A stretch of 64,000 nucleotides of DNA from JAGDZR01 sp049115695 (GCA_049115695.1 JAGDZR010000005.1:196063-260062); one strand, 5' to 3'; shown: positions 40,933 through 50,888, counted from the stretch's first letter. A program made the numbers and translations. Notes: a model not told the origin generated them from the letters alone.

Positions 40933-43900
40933 CTAGTGTCCACAAACACAATTTGGTTGCATAACCCCATGTGTCTCATCATGGAAATCCATGTTGTCAT
41001 TGTAACCGTCCATTTCCCAATAAAATTTTGAACGAGGTTGATCGTAGTTGCCAATTTCGTTCATGGTATCAACATTGAATAAACGACCATTGATCATGGT
41101 ATAGCTTACATGCTGTGAGTGCTGAATGTTCTCAAGCGGATTTTGATCCAGTACAACCAGATCTGCAAGTTTGCCTACTTCGATCGAGCCAAGATTTTCT
41201 TCCATACCAATATACTCCGCGCCATGAAGAGTTGCAGCTCGCAATACTTCGTGATTAGTCATGCCACCCTGCTCAAGCATCCACATTTCCCAATGTACGC
41301 CAAGTCCCTGCAGTTGGCCATGCCCTCCTACACAGACTTTAACATTCCGATCCACCAATTTCTTCAAGGATTGTGAAGTTAGAATATGCCCATTATCATA
41401 TTCCTCCATGGGTACCATTGTTCTATGTCTTGATCGACTATCAATCACACTTCTGGGTGTATACTTTAATAGAAATTCGTTTTCCCACACATTGGTTGTT
41501 TGGTACCAGTAGTATTCTCCGCTCATTCCTGAATAATTAACAATTAGCGTCGGCGTATTGGCTGTTTTACTTGCTGACCATAGTTTTAACACATCGTCGT
41601 ATAGTGGAGCTACAGGTACATTGTGCTCTATACTTGTGTGACCATCCAGAATCATGGTCATGTTCGTAAAGAAAGTAGAACCGCCTTCGGGATACACCAT
41701 GATGCTGTTTTCTCTGGCAGCCTTGATGACCTGTTGTCGCTGCTCACGTCGAGGTTGATTGTAGCTTTTTACACTAAATGCACCGTATGCTTTAGTTCGG
41801 TGAATGGCAAATTTGGCATCTTCGAAACTGTTTATAACCGCTTTGAAATCACCATCAGCTCCATAGAGAATGGTGCCAGTGGTGTATACCCGCGGACCCA
41901 CCATTCTGCCACTTCTGACCATTTCAGATTGAGAAAGTGACATCTGAGTGTTGCTGGATGGGTCGTGGGTCGTAGTAATGCCATAAGCAAGATTTGCATA
42001 GTACGGCCAATCTTTTTGAGGGCTGAGGCCGTATCTAAAAGCATTGAGATGCGCGTGTGTGTCAATGATTCCCGGTATGATGGTCTTTCCACTCGCATCT
42101 ATCACTTCTGCCTTTCTTGGGACTTCCACATTTGCACCCACGGCGATAATGCGATTTTCCTCAACAAGCACTGTTCCTTTTTCAATGACTTCTTCTCCTT
42201 TCATGGTAATGATACGAGCATTAGTAAAAGCGACCATTCCCTCAGGTCGGTCAGTTGATAAGGTGAGATTGACATCAACGATTGTTTTCTCAATTGTTCC
42301 GATGCTATCTGGAGATCCTTCAAGGAATGTAAATGCATTTTTCAGAGCAACTGTGTGGTGGCTATTGCCAAGCATCCAGCTCAATGATTCTCCTTCAGAT
42401 GTCCATTGTAAGTCAATCCCGGCATCAGTTGATACTTTGGCCATTGGAAATGCCTTTTGATCTTTCGATATCTCGAACGTTTGCCCAAAGAGAGAGAAAG
42501 GCATGACGTAAACGTTATAGAGCTCACCAAAGGCAACCCATTTATTGTCAGGGCTTAAAGTAAACTGTCCTGCATACTTGGAGTGAAGATGGATTTTCTG
42601 ATCTTCTCCCTCCAGATTTACACTTCTTAGGCTTTTGTCAAGGCTGCCAAATATATAACCACCTTTTTGATAGAAGATTCGCTTTCCATCCTTGCTGAAT
42701 ATTGGAGACTGACCATCATTCGTAACAAAAGTCGTTTCCCCTCCATTGGCATCCATCCAATAAATGCCTGGTTTTTTGGTATATGCGTATCCTTGAGCAC
42801 CATTTCCTGATGCCCTATGATAGACGATCTTTCTACCGTCGGGTGAATAGGAAGGTGTTCGGTAAATACCTTTTTCTGAAGAAATTTTTGTTGAAAATCC
42901 TCCTTTTGTTGAAACTATCCTGATTTCTCCTCTATTCTCATCGTTCCATGAGACATAAACAATGGTGTTGCCATCCGGTGAAAAGGATGGTTCAAATTCA
43001 TAATCAGTTCCTTTGGTAAGACGTTTAGGCTCACCGTCAGGCATTTTCTTGGCGTACAAATAGCCTGCGGCGTTAAATACCATCAATTTTCCATTTGGAG
43101 AAACTTTGGCTCCTCTGATAACTTTTGACTTAAACTCCTCAGGGTCGGGATTTTGTTTGAATTGCAATGCATCCACAATGGTGTGATCAGCCGAAGCATT
43201 GAATGGAATGACAGCTGCTTCACCAGACTGAGTATTTACCTTTCTGATTTTACCTTTGGCCCAGATCACGACACTTTGGTTGTCAGGCATCCAATTGAAT
43301 CCAGGATAGGTGCCGAAAATTGCCCATGCTTCCTGCTGATCTTTTGATAACTCATCGTATATGGGTCGTTGTATTCCTGTTTTTAAATCATGGATATAAA
43401 GGACTGTTTTTGTTCTGACGCGTCTAATAAAAGCAAGCTTGCTACCATCTGGAGAGATTTGAGGTCTGAGGGCACCACCAGCACCACCGATGATGTTTTC
43501 AGTTTTTCCAGTTTCTCTATCGTATCTTTTGATCACATAGATCTGGCTGTTGGGATCTTTATTATATTGAAAATATCCACCGGGGTACATGTCTTCACTA
43601 AAATAGACGTACTGACCGTCAGGGCTTACCCATGGTTCGTTGACATCTTGTTGGTCATTTTTTCTTTTGGTGAGTTGAACACCATTTCCTCCATTTACAT
43701 GATACATCCACATTTCGCCGGCACCCAGCGATCTGGTAGACGTGAAATGCTTACGTGCTATTAAATAATTACCATCAGGAGTCCATACTGCGTTGTTTAA
43801 TAGCCTGAAAGATTCCTTTGTTACCTGCTGGGGGTCTGTGCCGTCAGTGTTCATCACCCATACATTATCACCACCTCCAGCATCACTTGTAAAGGCAATT

Positions 43901-44181
43901 TGCTTGCCATCAGGGCTAAATCTTGGTTGCACTTCAAACGCGTGTCCACCTCTGATCAATTGTGCCTCTCCACCTGTAATTGGTAGTGTGTAAATGTCCC
44001 CTAGTAAATCAAAGACAATGGTGCTTCCATCAGGAGACACATCCAAATTCATCCAGGTGCCTTCATCCACTGAAATGTTGATTGATTTATTCTTTTCATC
44101 CGGTTGGGTCACATCCCATTTATCCTGACCAAATGCTGTCAATACTATCAGCATTGCCACCAAGCTTAAACCTTGTCTCAT
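40933..44181 (-). CDS. TolB-like propeller/amidohydrolase fusion, exported
   Basis: A 1082-residue exported protein. A signal peptide ends near LTAFGQ. About residues 40-620 hold many PD40/WD40-like TolB repeats (SPDGKQIAFTSDAGG, SPDGNTIVYVSW and so on). The C-terminal 430 residues are a metal-dependent amidohydrolase: the HxH motif is near 707 (IIDTHAHLNAF), later landmarks are GHTSIEHN and LADLVVLDQNP. Such fusions are common in Bacteroidota and Xanthomonadales and are annotated as imidazolonepropionase-like or prolidase-like; the substrate is unknown. The end is Cys/His-rich (NCVCGH). Confidence 0.88.
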   Translation of the reverse strand: MRQGLSLVAMLIVLTAFGQDKWDVTQPDEKNKSINISVDEGTWMNLDVSPDGSTIVFDLLGDIYTLPITGGEAQLIRGGHAFEVQPRFSPDGKQIAFTSDAGGGDNVWVMNTDGTDPQQVTKESFRLLNNAVWTPDGNYLIARKHFTSTRSLGAGEMWMYHVNGGNGVQLTKRKNDQQDVNEPWVSPDGQYVYFSEDMYPGGYFQYNKDPNSQIYVIKRYDRETGKTENIIGGAGGALRPQISPDGSKLAFIRRVRTKTVLYIHDLKTGIQRPIYDELSKDQQEAWAIFGTYPGFNWMPDNQSVVIWAKGKIRKVNTQSGEAAVIPFNASADHTIVDALQFKQNPDPEEFKSKVIRGAKVSPNGKLMVFNAAGYLYAKKMPDGEPKRLTKGTDYEFEPSFSPDGNTIVYVSWNDENRGEIRIVSTKGGFSTKISSEKGIYRTPSYSPDGRKIVYHRASGNGAQGYAYTKKPGIYWMDANGGETTFVTNDGQSPIFSKDGKRIFYQKGGYIFGSLDKSLRSVNLEGEDQKIHLHSKYAGQFTLSPDNKWVAFGELYNVYVMPFSLFGQTFEISKDQKAFPMAKVSTDAGIDLQWTSEGESLSWMLGNSHHTVALKNAFTFLEGSPDSIGTIEKTIVDVNLTLSTDRPEGMVAFTNARIITMKGEEVIEKGTVLVEENRIIAVGANVEVPRKAEVIDASGKTIIPGIIDTHAHLNAFRYGLSPQKDWPYYANLAYGITTTHDPSSNTQMSLSQSEMVRSGRMVGPRVYTTGTILYGADGDFKAVINSFEDAKFAIHRTKAYGAFSVKSYNQPRREQRQQVIKAARENSIMVYPEGGSTFFTNMTMILDGHTSIEHNVPVAPLYDDVLKLWSASKTANTPTLIVNYSGMSGEYYWYQTTNVWENEFLLKYTPRSVIDSRSRHRTMVPMEEYDNGHILTSQSLKKLVDRNVKVCVGGHGQLQGLGVHWEMWMLEQGGMTNHEVLRAATLHGAEYIGMEENLGSIEVGKLADLVVLDQNPLENIQHSQHVSYTMINGRLFNVDTMNEIGNYDQPRSKFYWEMDGYNDNMDFHDETHGVMQPNCVCGH

Positions 44182-44368
44182 GAGTTTGTTTGTTTATTTG
44201 ATTGAGGTAAGATAAGAGCTTCGAGGTTTAGGTGCATTTCTAATTGTTGTTGGTGGTGAATAATGGAAATGGATGGTTAATCATAAAGTGTGAGGATTTT
44301 TCTTTCCTTTTTGCATGTAGTAACAGATTTTTGTTGTTCAATTAGTACATTGCCACGATAGAGAAAAC

Positions 44369-44785
44369 ATGGATTTAACTGTAGATCTTCATTACAAAGC
44401 AGACGAGGAGTATTATACCGAAAATGCTTCGGGAAATAAAGTTGACATTGACATGTTGGCGCGAGATGACAAGAAAGCGCAATCACCAATGGAGTTATTG
44501 CTATCAGCTGTTATGGCGTGTGCCGCGGTAGACATTGTCTCAATGGTAAAGAAGAGGAGGAAAAAATTTATTGATATCAAAGGTAAAGCCTCTGGGAAAA
44601 GAAGGGAAAAGCCACCAAAGTCCTTTACTGATATACACATTCACTATGACATTGCGTCACCAGACCTAACAGAAGAGGAAGCCGAACGAATAGTAGGATT
44701 AGCTACAACAAAATATTGTTCGGTAGCAGGAACAATTAATGAGTCTGCTAAAATCACACATGGGTTTTCCATTGTGAGAGAGTAG
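44369..44785 (+). CDS. OsmC-family protein
   Basis: A 138-residue OsmC/YhfA-like protein. It has SPMELLLSAVMACAAVDIVSM, with the first reactive Cys, and YCSVAGTINESAKITHGF, with the second. OsmC members reduce organic hydroperoxides with these two Cys; YhfA-like members are less well defined. A hydroperoxide-related or general thiol role is likely. The hybrid sensor gene begins 28 bases downstream, so the two may be co-transcribed. Confidence 0.9.
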   Translation: MDLTVDLHYKADEEYYTENASGNKVDIDMLARDDKKAQSPMELLLSAVMACAAVDIVSMVKKRRKKFIDIKGKASGKRREKPPKSFTDIHIHYDIASPDLTEEEAERIVGLATTKYCSVAGTINESAKITHGFSIVRE

Positions 44786-44813
44786 ACTTCTGTGATTAAA
44801 CAAACCTAAAGTA

Positions 44814-47606
44814 ATGAGGGCTGGGCTTCTGGTACTTTATTTATTGATCATTCCAATCTTTTTGGCTAAGGCGCAAAAGGGAAAGGAATACGAGATCATT
44901 GATCAGCTGTCATCATTGTCGCATGATGATATCAGTCTCAAAAAAGAATTACATCGAAGAACATCCACTTTACTCGACGGCCAATCAACCTTTGAATACA
45001 ATTTAGGGAGACTTTGGTTTGGTTGGGGGGATTTTTACAAACGAACTTTTGATTACGATTCGGCCATTCTGTATTTCGAAAGAGGGCTTGGGATATTTAC
45101 AGATCAAAATGACGTTAGCTGGATGGGTGAGGCCAATCTTCAGTTGGCATATTGCTACACGCTAAAGGAGGAATTTGTTTATTCAACCAAGTTTTCATTT
45201 GAGGCTCAAAATCTATTTCGATCAATAGGGGATTCTTTGTCGGAAGCCAAGGCTCTTGATGCTAGTGCTCGGAATTTCTACTATACAGAGGTGGATTCAT
45301 TGGCGATGAAATATTTCGATTTGGCAGTTGACTTGCTTGATCGCCTGGATGAGCCTGAAGAGTACTCACGTGTCTTGGGTAACCTGGCGGTACAATACAC
45401 GGTCATGAAGGATTATGACAAAGCAACAGCGACGTATGAAAAGGCCATAAGTCTTGTGAGTAACACAGAATTTTTGTCAAGGTTGGCAGATAATTATATC
45501 GGACTTGCGATTGTTAAGGAAGAGTTGAGTGATTACGCATCGGCCAAAGAATTTTATACACGAGCGCTGGAGATTGCGTTAAAAACTGATAATCAGCCAC
45601 TAATCGGGTTGGCCTATCAAAACATTGCGTATTTCCATCTTAGTTTAGGTAATCTAGATTCCGCCGAGCAATTAGCATCCATCACGATGCGATTTGCGGA
45701 AGAGTTGAATAACAATCAAATGAGGGCCAATGCACGGGAGGTATTGCATGCTACATATTATAGGCAAGGCAGGTATAAGGAGGCTTATGAATTATTGCAT
45801 CAGCATAAAACGCAGCAGGATTCCATTTTCAGTCAAAGTGCCGTAAGGAAATTATCGAGTATGCATGCTCAATCTGAAATCGAATCGCAGGTTGTAGAAC
45901 TAGCTAAAATGGCAAATGAGCTTTCAGAACTGGAGAAGGAAAAATCGAATCTAAAGCGCCTGGGAAATACGCTGATTGTCTCTATTGTCATTCTTTTGGT
46001 TATTCTTACTATATTTTATCGATCCAGACAGTTGAATATTAGGTCCTTAAAGACTGCTGAACTCAATCAAACTAACCTGGAGCAAAAGAAAAAAGAGTTG
46101 GAAGCATTGGATCACGCCAAGTCTAAGTGGTTCATCAATATTTCACACGAATTACGAACTCCCTTAATGTTAATTTCAGGATCACTTCGTCAGTTGCTAA
46201 ACTTGAGCCAATTGACAGGAAGAGAGAAGGTGATGCTGTCTATGGCCGATCGAAATGCGAATCTGCTGGAGGAATTGATGGATGAGATATTGGATCTTTC
46301 GAAGGTAGAGGAGGGTATGTTAACACTCAACCCCAAATCGGTTAACCTTGTCGATTTGCTATCAAAAACGGTAGAACTTTTTAGAGAGAGTGCTGAGCGA
46401 TCAGGAATAGAACTGACTTTTCAGTCGAGTATCAAAGGTGAGTCCTTGTTTGTAAAAGTCGATCAGCCAAAAGTGCAGAAGGTAATTATGAATCTGCTAT
46501 CAAACGCTTTGAAATTCACTCCTGAGGGCGGAGCGGTTCAGCTTGTTTTGAGCGAAAAAGAAAATCATATTTCAATGTCTATCAAGGATACTGGTGATGG
46601 CATATCCAAGAAGGATTTACCCTATGTGTTTGATCGTTTCTACCAATCCGGAAAAGGTGAAAAATATGGGGGAACCGGTGTGGGGCTTAGTCTGTCTAAG
46701 GAAATAGCTCTGATGCATAAGGGAGACTTAAAGGTGCATAGTCAAATTGGAGTTGGGAGTACATTTATATTCAACCTTCCGGCAGCTACAAAACTTGCAG
46801 GTATGGTTGACTTAGGTTCTCAAACTCCTGATGAACCTAATCAAGAGGCAAAAGAGCCTATAGTCACTGGATTGGTGAAGGAGGTGCTCTTGGTCGATGA
46901 TAGCGCTGATATGAAAGCTTTTCTGGAAAGTTTTTTGCCTGAGCAATATAAGATTGTGCAAGTGCGAAATGGTTATGAGGCTTTTGATCGGCTAGAAAAT
47001 GAAGCTGCTCCAGATGTGATCGTTCTGGACATCATGATGCCCAGAATGGATGGCATCACCTTTGTGAAGAGTTTAAAAGACAAGTCTGAATTAAAAAATA
47101 TTCCAGTGATCATGCTCACTGCAGTGACAGATGAGTCTGAAAAACTGGATGTACTCAGAGTTGGCGTTGAGGATTACATTACCAAACCATTTAACCCGGA
47201 AGAGCTGCTCATCAAACTTGAAAACTTACTGATCAGAGATGCACAAATAACTGTTGAAGAGGATAGGACAGTGGAGGCTCATGAGGATAAACTACTCACA
47301 GTTCTCGAGAATGAGGTGAAGAAATACATTGCAGATCCAGACTTTAACGTAATGAGATTGGCAGATGCAGGATCTTTTAGTGAACGGCAGCTTTACAGAT
47401 ACCTCAAACAGACAACTGGATACACTCCAGCTAATTTCGTAAAGGAAATACGATTGCAACGCGCCTTTGAACTAGCAAGGAAACAAGCAGTCGCCACTAC
47501 TTCAGAGCTCAGCTACAAAGTAGGTTTCAGTCATACAAGCTATTTTACCACAGTGTTCAAGAAGCGATTTGGTAAAACGCCCGCTGAGATGTTACGGGAG
47601 AATTAG
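44814..47606 (+). CDS. Hybrid two-component protein: TPR sensor, histidine kinase, receiver, AraC HTH
   Basis: A 930-residue one-protein two-component system. A signal peptide precedes a periplasmic TPR array (about residues 60-350). A membrane segment lies at about 385-403 and a coiled coil leads to HisKA with the phospho-acceptor His445 (ISHELRTPLML). HATPase_c follows (SNALKFTPEGG, DTGDGISKKD, GGTGVGLSLSK). The receiver has phospho-acceptor Asp739 (VLDIMMPRMDG) and a TAV..K switch. An AraC-type HTH closes it (YLKQTTGYTPANFVKE, KVGFSHTSYFTTVFKKRFG). It should sense in the periplasm and bind DNA itself. The 3' end overlaps the cystathionine gene by four bases. Confidence 0.94.
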   Translation: MRAGLLVLYLLIIPIFLAKAQKGKEYEIIDQLSSLSHDDISLKKELHRRTSTLLDGQSTFEYNLGRLWFGWGDFYKRTFDYDSAILYFERGLGIFTDQNDVSWMGEANLQLAYCYTLKEEFVYSTKFSFEAQNLFRSIGDSLSEAKALDASARNFYYTEVDSLAMKYFDLAVDLLDRLDEPEEYSRVLGNLAVQYTVMKDYDKATATYEKAISLVSNTEFLSRLADNYIGLAIVKEELSDYASAKEFYTRALEIALKTDNQPLIGLAYQNIAYFHLSLGNLDSAEQLASITMRFAEELNNNQMRANAREVLHATYYRQGRYKEAYELLHQHKTQQDSIFSQSAVRKLSSMHAQSEIESQVVELAKMANELSELEKEKSNLKRLGNTLIVSIVILLVILTIFYRSRQLNIRSLKTAELNQTNLEQKKKELEALDHAKSKWFINISHELRTPLMLISGSLRQLLNLSQLTGREKVMLSMADRNANLLEELMDEILDLSKVEEGMLTLNPKSVNLVDLLSKTVELFRESAERSGIELTFQSSIKGESLFVKVDQPKVQKVIMNLLSNALKFTPEGGAVQLVLSEKENHISMSIKDTGDGISKKDLPYVFDRFYQSGKGEKYGGTGVGLSLSKEIALMHKGDLKVHSQIGVGSTFIFNLPAATKLAGMVDLGSQTPDEPNQEAKEPIVTGLVKEVLLVDDSADMKAFLESFLPEQYKIVQVRNGYEAFDRLENEAAPDVIVLDIMMPRMDGITFVKSLKDKSELKNIPVIMLTAVTDESEKLDVLRVGVEDYITKPFNPEELLIKLENLLIRDAQITVEEDRTVEAHEDKLLTVLENEVKKYIADPDFNVMRLADAGSFSERQLYRYLKQTTGYTPANFVKEIRLQRAFELARKQAVATTSELSYKVGFSHTSYFTTVFKKRFGKTPAEMLREN

Positions 47607-48742
47607 CCTATTGCCTGCTCCAAATCTGCTATCAGATCTTCAGCATCTTCAATACCAATACTTAGCCTGATCAATGAGTCTGTTAGGCCAGATTTTAATC
47701 TTTCTTCCCTCGGAATACTTGCATGGGTCATGCTCGCAGGATGTCCAACTAATGATTCAACGCCACCAAGAGATTCTGCAAGGCTAAATAGGGTTAACTT
47801 TTTCATGACCTCAAATGCCGTGTCCTGACTATCATCCTTAAGCGTGAATGACAACATACCCCCGAAATCTCTCATTTGTTTTCTGGCAATTTCGTGATTG
47901 GGATGATCTGAAAAACCTGGCCAAAATACACTTTTCACTAATGGGTGGGACTTTAGGAACATTGCTACCTTTTTGCCGTTTGAGCAATGCCGATCCATGC
48001 GAACATGGAGTGTTTTGATGCCTCTCAATACCAGAAAACAATCATTAGGGCTTGGTATAGCCCCTGCTGAGTTTTGGAAAAAACCAATTTGTTCGTCGAT
48101 TTCCTGTTCACTTGTGATGATAGCACCCATTACAACGTCTGAGTGTCCTGAAATGTATTTGGTTACAGAATGGACAACCAGGTCAGCACCCAGTCCTAGA
48201 GGATTTTGCAAATAGGGTGATGCAAAAGTATTATCAACACAAACCATGGCATTTACTGATTTTGCCAATTGTGAGACAGCTGCAATGTCAATGATGCTCA
48301 TCATTGGATTGGTTGGAGACTCGATCCATACCAATTTGGTTTTGCTGCTCAATGCTTTTTCAACAGCTTTCAGGTCCTTCATGTCGACAAATGAAAACTT
48401 GATGCCGTATCCAGAGAATATTTTGGTAAACAACCTATAGGTACCACCGTACAAATCATTGGTGCAAACCACTTCATCTCCGGGCGATAGCATTTTTGCA
48501 ATTGCGTCTGTTGCACCTAGTCCGGAAGAAAAACATCTGCCGTACTTGCCATTCTCTAATGCTGCAAGGTTTTCTTCCAGAACACTTCTGGTTGGATTTT
48601 GCGTGCGGGCATATTCAAATCCTTTGTGCTCTCCAGGTGCAGACTGAACATAAGTGGAGGTTTGATAAATTGGAGTCATAATTGCTCCAGTTGATGGGTC
48701 TGGTTTGATGCCTGCGTGCAGTGCTTTGGTTCCGAATTTCAT
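47603..48742 (-). CDS. Cystathionine gamma-synthase / gamma-lyase
   Basis: A 379-residue PLP enzyme of the Cys/Met family. The PLP lysine is Lys195 (HSVTKYISGHSD), in the GHSD context of cystathionine gamma-synthases and lyases, unlike the GQGR context of the MetZ-like gene at 9.5 kb. Other motifs are YARTQNPTR, SSGLGATDAI and ESPTNPMM. Sequence alone does not separate gamma-synthase from gamma-lyase. Together with the MetZ-like enzyme it gives the cell both direct sulfhydrylation and transsulfuration. It is a lone gene, convergent with the hybrid sensor gene. Confidence 0.9.
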   Translation of the reverse strand: MKFGTKALHAGIKPDPSTGAIMTPIYQTSTYVQSAPGEHKGFEYARTQNPTRSVLEENLAALENGKYGRCFSSGLGATDAIAKMLSPGDEVVCTNDLYGGTYRLFTKIFSGYGIKFSFVDMKDLKAVEKALSSKTKLVWIESPTNPMMSIIDIAAVSQLAKSVNAMVCVDNTFASPYLQNPLGLGADLVVHSVTKYISGHSDVVMGAIITSEQEIDEQIGFFQNSAGAIPSPNDCFLVLRGIKTLHVRMDRHCSNGKKVAMFLKSHPLVKSVFWPGFSDHPNHEIARKQMRDFGGMLSFTLKDDSQDTAFEVMKKLTLFSLAESLGGVESLVGHPASMTHASIPREERLKSGLTDSLIRLSIGIEDAEDLIADLEQAIG

Positions 48743-48796
48743 AGTTTGGCGGGGTTAAAATTGCATTTTGAACTGCAATGATACGATTAATACAAA

Positions 48797-49582
48797 TTAT
48801 CCCTTCTTTAAGTTGCTTAACTCTTCCTCTATCCTCAATAACCTTTCCTCCATCCTGGTTGGGGGATGAAGATGTTGACTAAAGACATGAGTAACTCTCC
48901 AGATTTCGAACACTTCATTTGTATCACATGTTATGACGTGATAGTTGGGATCATCAGCTCGTAGGTGCATGATCCCATTTTCGATCTTTAGTAACCTTCT
49001 TACAACAATCCCAGTATTCATCACGATGACCAAAACATCTCCTATTAGATCGTCAGAATTTGCAGGTACAGCTGAGTTGGCGAATAAAATATCTCCATGG
49101 TGCAATCCATGCATTTGATATTCCATCTCACTTCCTTTATGTTCAAAGGCCCTGGTAATGCCTTTTGCTGCGATTGGCACACCCACTAAGTCCAGACGCT
49201 TCAGGAAATCATTATTTTGATAATTGACCAGGTAATCAACATACTGGTTGATATTGACGATAGGTACGCTTGCTGTTCTTTTACTTGTTTCCTTCAGGTT
49301 ATGTACTCGATCCAGTTTTTTGTTGACTTTATCAAAACTATAGATGTCACTTACGGTCAATTCACGATTTAGTAGCACATCAATGGAGATATTGAAATGA
49401 TTGGCCATTTGGATCAAAGTCTCAATCTTGGGTTCAGATCGACCTTCCTCGTAGGCACCTATACTAGGTCTGGCAAGATTGAACAAGCTAGCGAATTCGG
49501 CTTGACTGATTTTTCTAGCCTGGCGAATCTTTTTAATGTTCTGACCGACGAATGAAAAAATTTTGCTAATTTTTTGAGCCAT
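48797..49582 (-). CDS. XRE-family regulator with S24 (LexA/CI-like) domain, probably not self-cleaving
   Basis: A 261-residue regulator. An XRE helix-turn-helix covers about residues 12-70 (RQARKISQAEFASLFNLARP). The S24 peptidase fold follows at about 120-235 (GLHHGDILFANSA, DVLVIVMNTG). Where LexA has GxSM and VKR, this protein has GSEM and VRR, so both catalytic residues appear to be replaced, and autocleavage is unlikely. A short C-terminal coiled coil (ERLLRIEEELSNLKK) is unusual. It is divergent from the PspA-operon gene at 49730 and may control it. No phage genes are near. Confidence 0.85.
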   Translation of the reverse strand: MAQKISKIFSFVGQNIKKIRQARKISQAEFASLFNLARPSIGAYEEGRSEPKIETLIQMANHFNISIDVLLNRELTVSDIYSFDKVNKKLDRVHNLKETSKRTASVPIVNINQYVDYLVNYQNNDFLKRLDLVGVPIAAKGITRAFEHKGSEMEYQMHGLHHGDILFANSAVPANSDDLIGDVLVIVMNTGIVVRRLLKIENGIMHLRADDPNYHVITCDTNEVFEIWRVTHVFSQHLHPPTRMEERLLRIEEELSNLKKG

Positions 49583-49585
49583 GCT

Positions 49586-49604
49586 ACAACTTTTGTCATG
49601 TTGT
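49586..49604. promoter_or_regulatory. Inverted repeat upstream of the XRE regulator gene
   Basis: ACAAC (49586-49590) and GTTGT (49600-49604) form a short inverted repeat four bases upstream of the regulator start codon, in the region shared with the divergent PspA operon. It is a possible autoregulatory operator. Confidence 0.3.
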
Positions 49605-49729
49605 TTCGTAAATGTACCTAAATTCGTTCACAAGGAATGGATGTAGGTGTCAATCGATTTACGATAATTTAGTATAAGATGGATGCCGGCACTAACTTAG
49701 AAAACTAGAAAGCCATTTAATCAATTATT

Positions 49730-50125
49730 ATGAATTCCAATTTTCAAAAAGTAAAGGACTATTTACTGGAACTTAATTTTACCATCATAGAAGAAGACGA
49801 ATCGGATGGTGTTTTTGTAGTCGACAATGAAGAAGCTGGCATGAAGAATGTTGTTCTGATTGTAGCAGACCCAATACTGATTGTTGAACAATACTTGTTT
49901 GAATTGACAAATGAGTCACCAGAAGTTTATAAGCAGTTATTAATCAAGAATCGAGACATCATTCATGGTGCATTTGCCATCGATGATTCAGGTAAGAAAG
50001 TTTTCTTTAGGAATACGCATGAGTGCGAAAATCTTGATTTGAATGAGATTGAAGCGACACTCAATTCACTTGCGATTTTGTTAAGTGAGTATACAGATGA
50101 ATTAATAGAATTTAGTAAAAAATAA
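49730..50125 (+). CDS. YbjN-domain protein, first gene of the PspA operon
   Basis: A 131-residue acidic protein with the YbjN fold (related to type III chaperones): FQKVKDYLLELNFTIIEEDESDGVFVV at the start and NSLAILLSEYTDELIEF at the end. YbjN proteins bind partner proteins and are linked to stress. Here it is followed at 13 bases by pspA; this pairing resembles YjfI-YjfJ in E. coli, where a small protein precedes a PspA homologue. It is likely a regulator or chaperone of PspA. Confidence 0.75.
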   Translation: MNSNFQKVKDYLLELNFTIIEEDESDGVFVVDNEEAGMKNVVLIVADPILIVEQYLFELTNESPEVYKQLLIKNRDIIHGAFAIDDSGKKVFFRNTHECENLDLNEIEATLNSLAILLSEYTDELIEFSKK

Positions 50126-50138
50126 ACTGGAGAAAGAT

Positions 50139-50843
50139 ATGAACGTTTTTAAAAGATTATTCAAAGTAGGGGAGTCGGAGGCCCATTCAGCCATAGACAA
50201 ATTAGAAGATCCGATCAAAATGACGGAACAGGGCATCAGAGACCTGAAAAAGGATTTGGATGAAAGTTTGAAGGCTTTAGCAGAAGTAAAGGCAATGGCC
50301 ATCAGGTCCAAAAACGATGTGCAAACAAACAAATCAAAAGCCCAGGACTATGAAAGCAAAGCAATGTTGCTATTGAAGAAGGTGCAAAGCGGAGATTTGG
50401 ATTCAGCAGAGGGAGATCGATTGGCAAGCGAGGCTTTAGCCCGCAAAGAGGAGTTCAGTACTGCAATGGCCAGAGCCAAAACCGAGATGGATAGATTTGA
50501 TACCAATGTGACTCAACTCGATAAAAAAGTAAAGCAATTGAGAGCTAATATCAGCGGTTATGAAAATGAACTTCGCACACTGAAAGCTAGGGTGAAGGTG
50601 AGCGAAGCAACTGCGAAGGTTAATAAACAAATGGCTCAAATTGATAGTACGAGTACCGTTTCAATGCTTGAACGCATGAAAGACAAAGTAGAGCAGCAAG
50701 AGGCGCTCGCTGAAGCCTATGGAGATGTAGCTGGTGAAAGTAGGAGTCTTGATGATGAGATTGACAATGTGCTTGATGGTGAAAACCTGAAAGCTTCTGA
50801 TGATCTTGCTGCCATGAAGGCTAAATTGGGTATGGATAAGTAA
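50139..50843 (+). CDS. pspA: PspA/IM30-family membrane-stress protein
   Basis: A 234-residue PspA/IM30 (ESCRT-III-like) protein. It starts MNVFKRLFKVGESEAHSAIDKLEDP, with an amphipathic N-terminus, and continues as long helices with KMTEQGIRDLKKDL and VTQLDKKVKQLRANISGYENEL. No C-terminal domain beyond that is seen. PspA assembles on stressed inner membranes and maintains them. It is the second gene of a seven-gene operon, although a hairpin follows it. Confidence 0.92.
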   Translation: MNVFKRLFKVGESEAHSAIDKLEDPIKMTEQGIRDLKKDLDESLKALAEVKAMAIRSKNDVQTNKSKAQDYESKAMLLLKKVQSGDLDSAEGDRLASEALARKEEFSTAMARAKTEMDRFDTNVTQLDKKVKQLRANISGYENELRTLKARVKVSEATAKVNKQMAQIDSTSTVSMLERMKDKVEQQEALAEAYGDVAGESRSLDDEIDNVLDGENLKASDDLAAMKAKLGMDK

Positions 50844-50852
50844 TTAACTAAC

Positions 50853-50885
50853 ATCCCGGGTGTTAACACATCCGGGATATTTTAT
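50853..50885 (+). terminator. Hairpin after pspA (partial terminator)
   Basis: ATCCCGG (50853-50859) pairs with CCGGGAT (50872-50878); the loop contains the palindrome GTGTTAACAC. The tail is A/T-mixed rather than a pure T-run and the next gene starts 11 bases later, so read-through is likely. It would give more pspA than downstream transcript. Confidence 0.55.
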
Positions 50886-50888
50886 TTT

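Noticed and set aside
40822..41031. Open frame across the 3' end of the amidohydrolase gene
   Set aside because: Crosses the hairpin terminator and the coding end; hydrophobic mix without a family match.
42044..42460. 138-codon open frame on the plus strand
   Set aside because: Antisense shadow of the propeller/amidohydrolase gene; low-complexity Ser/Thr-rich product.
48754..48776. TTGCA / TGCAA inverted repeat upstream of the cystathionine gene as another Zur-type box
   Set aside because: Arms are five bases with an eight-base gap, not the 7-1-7 shape of the other sites.
48797..49582. Prophage repressor (CI-like), suggesting a prophage
   Set aside because: No integrase, structural phage gene or attachment repeat nearby; the divergent genes are a membrane-stress operon.
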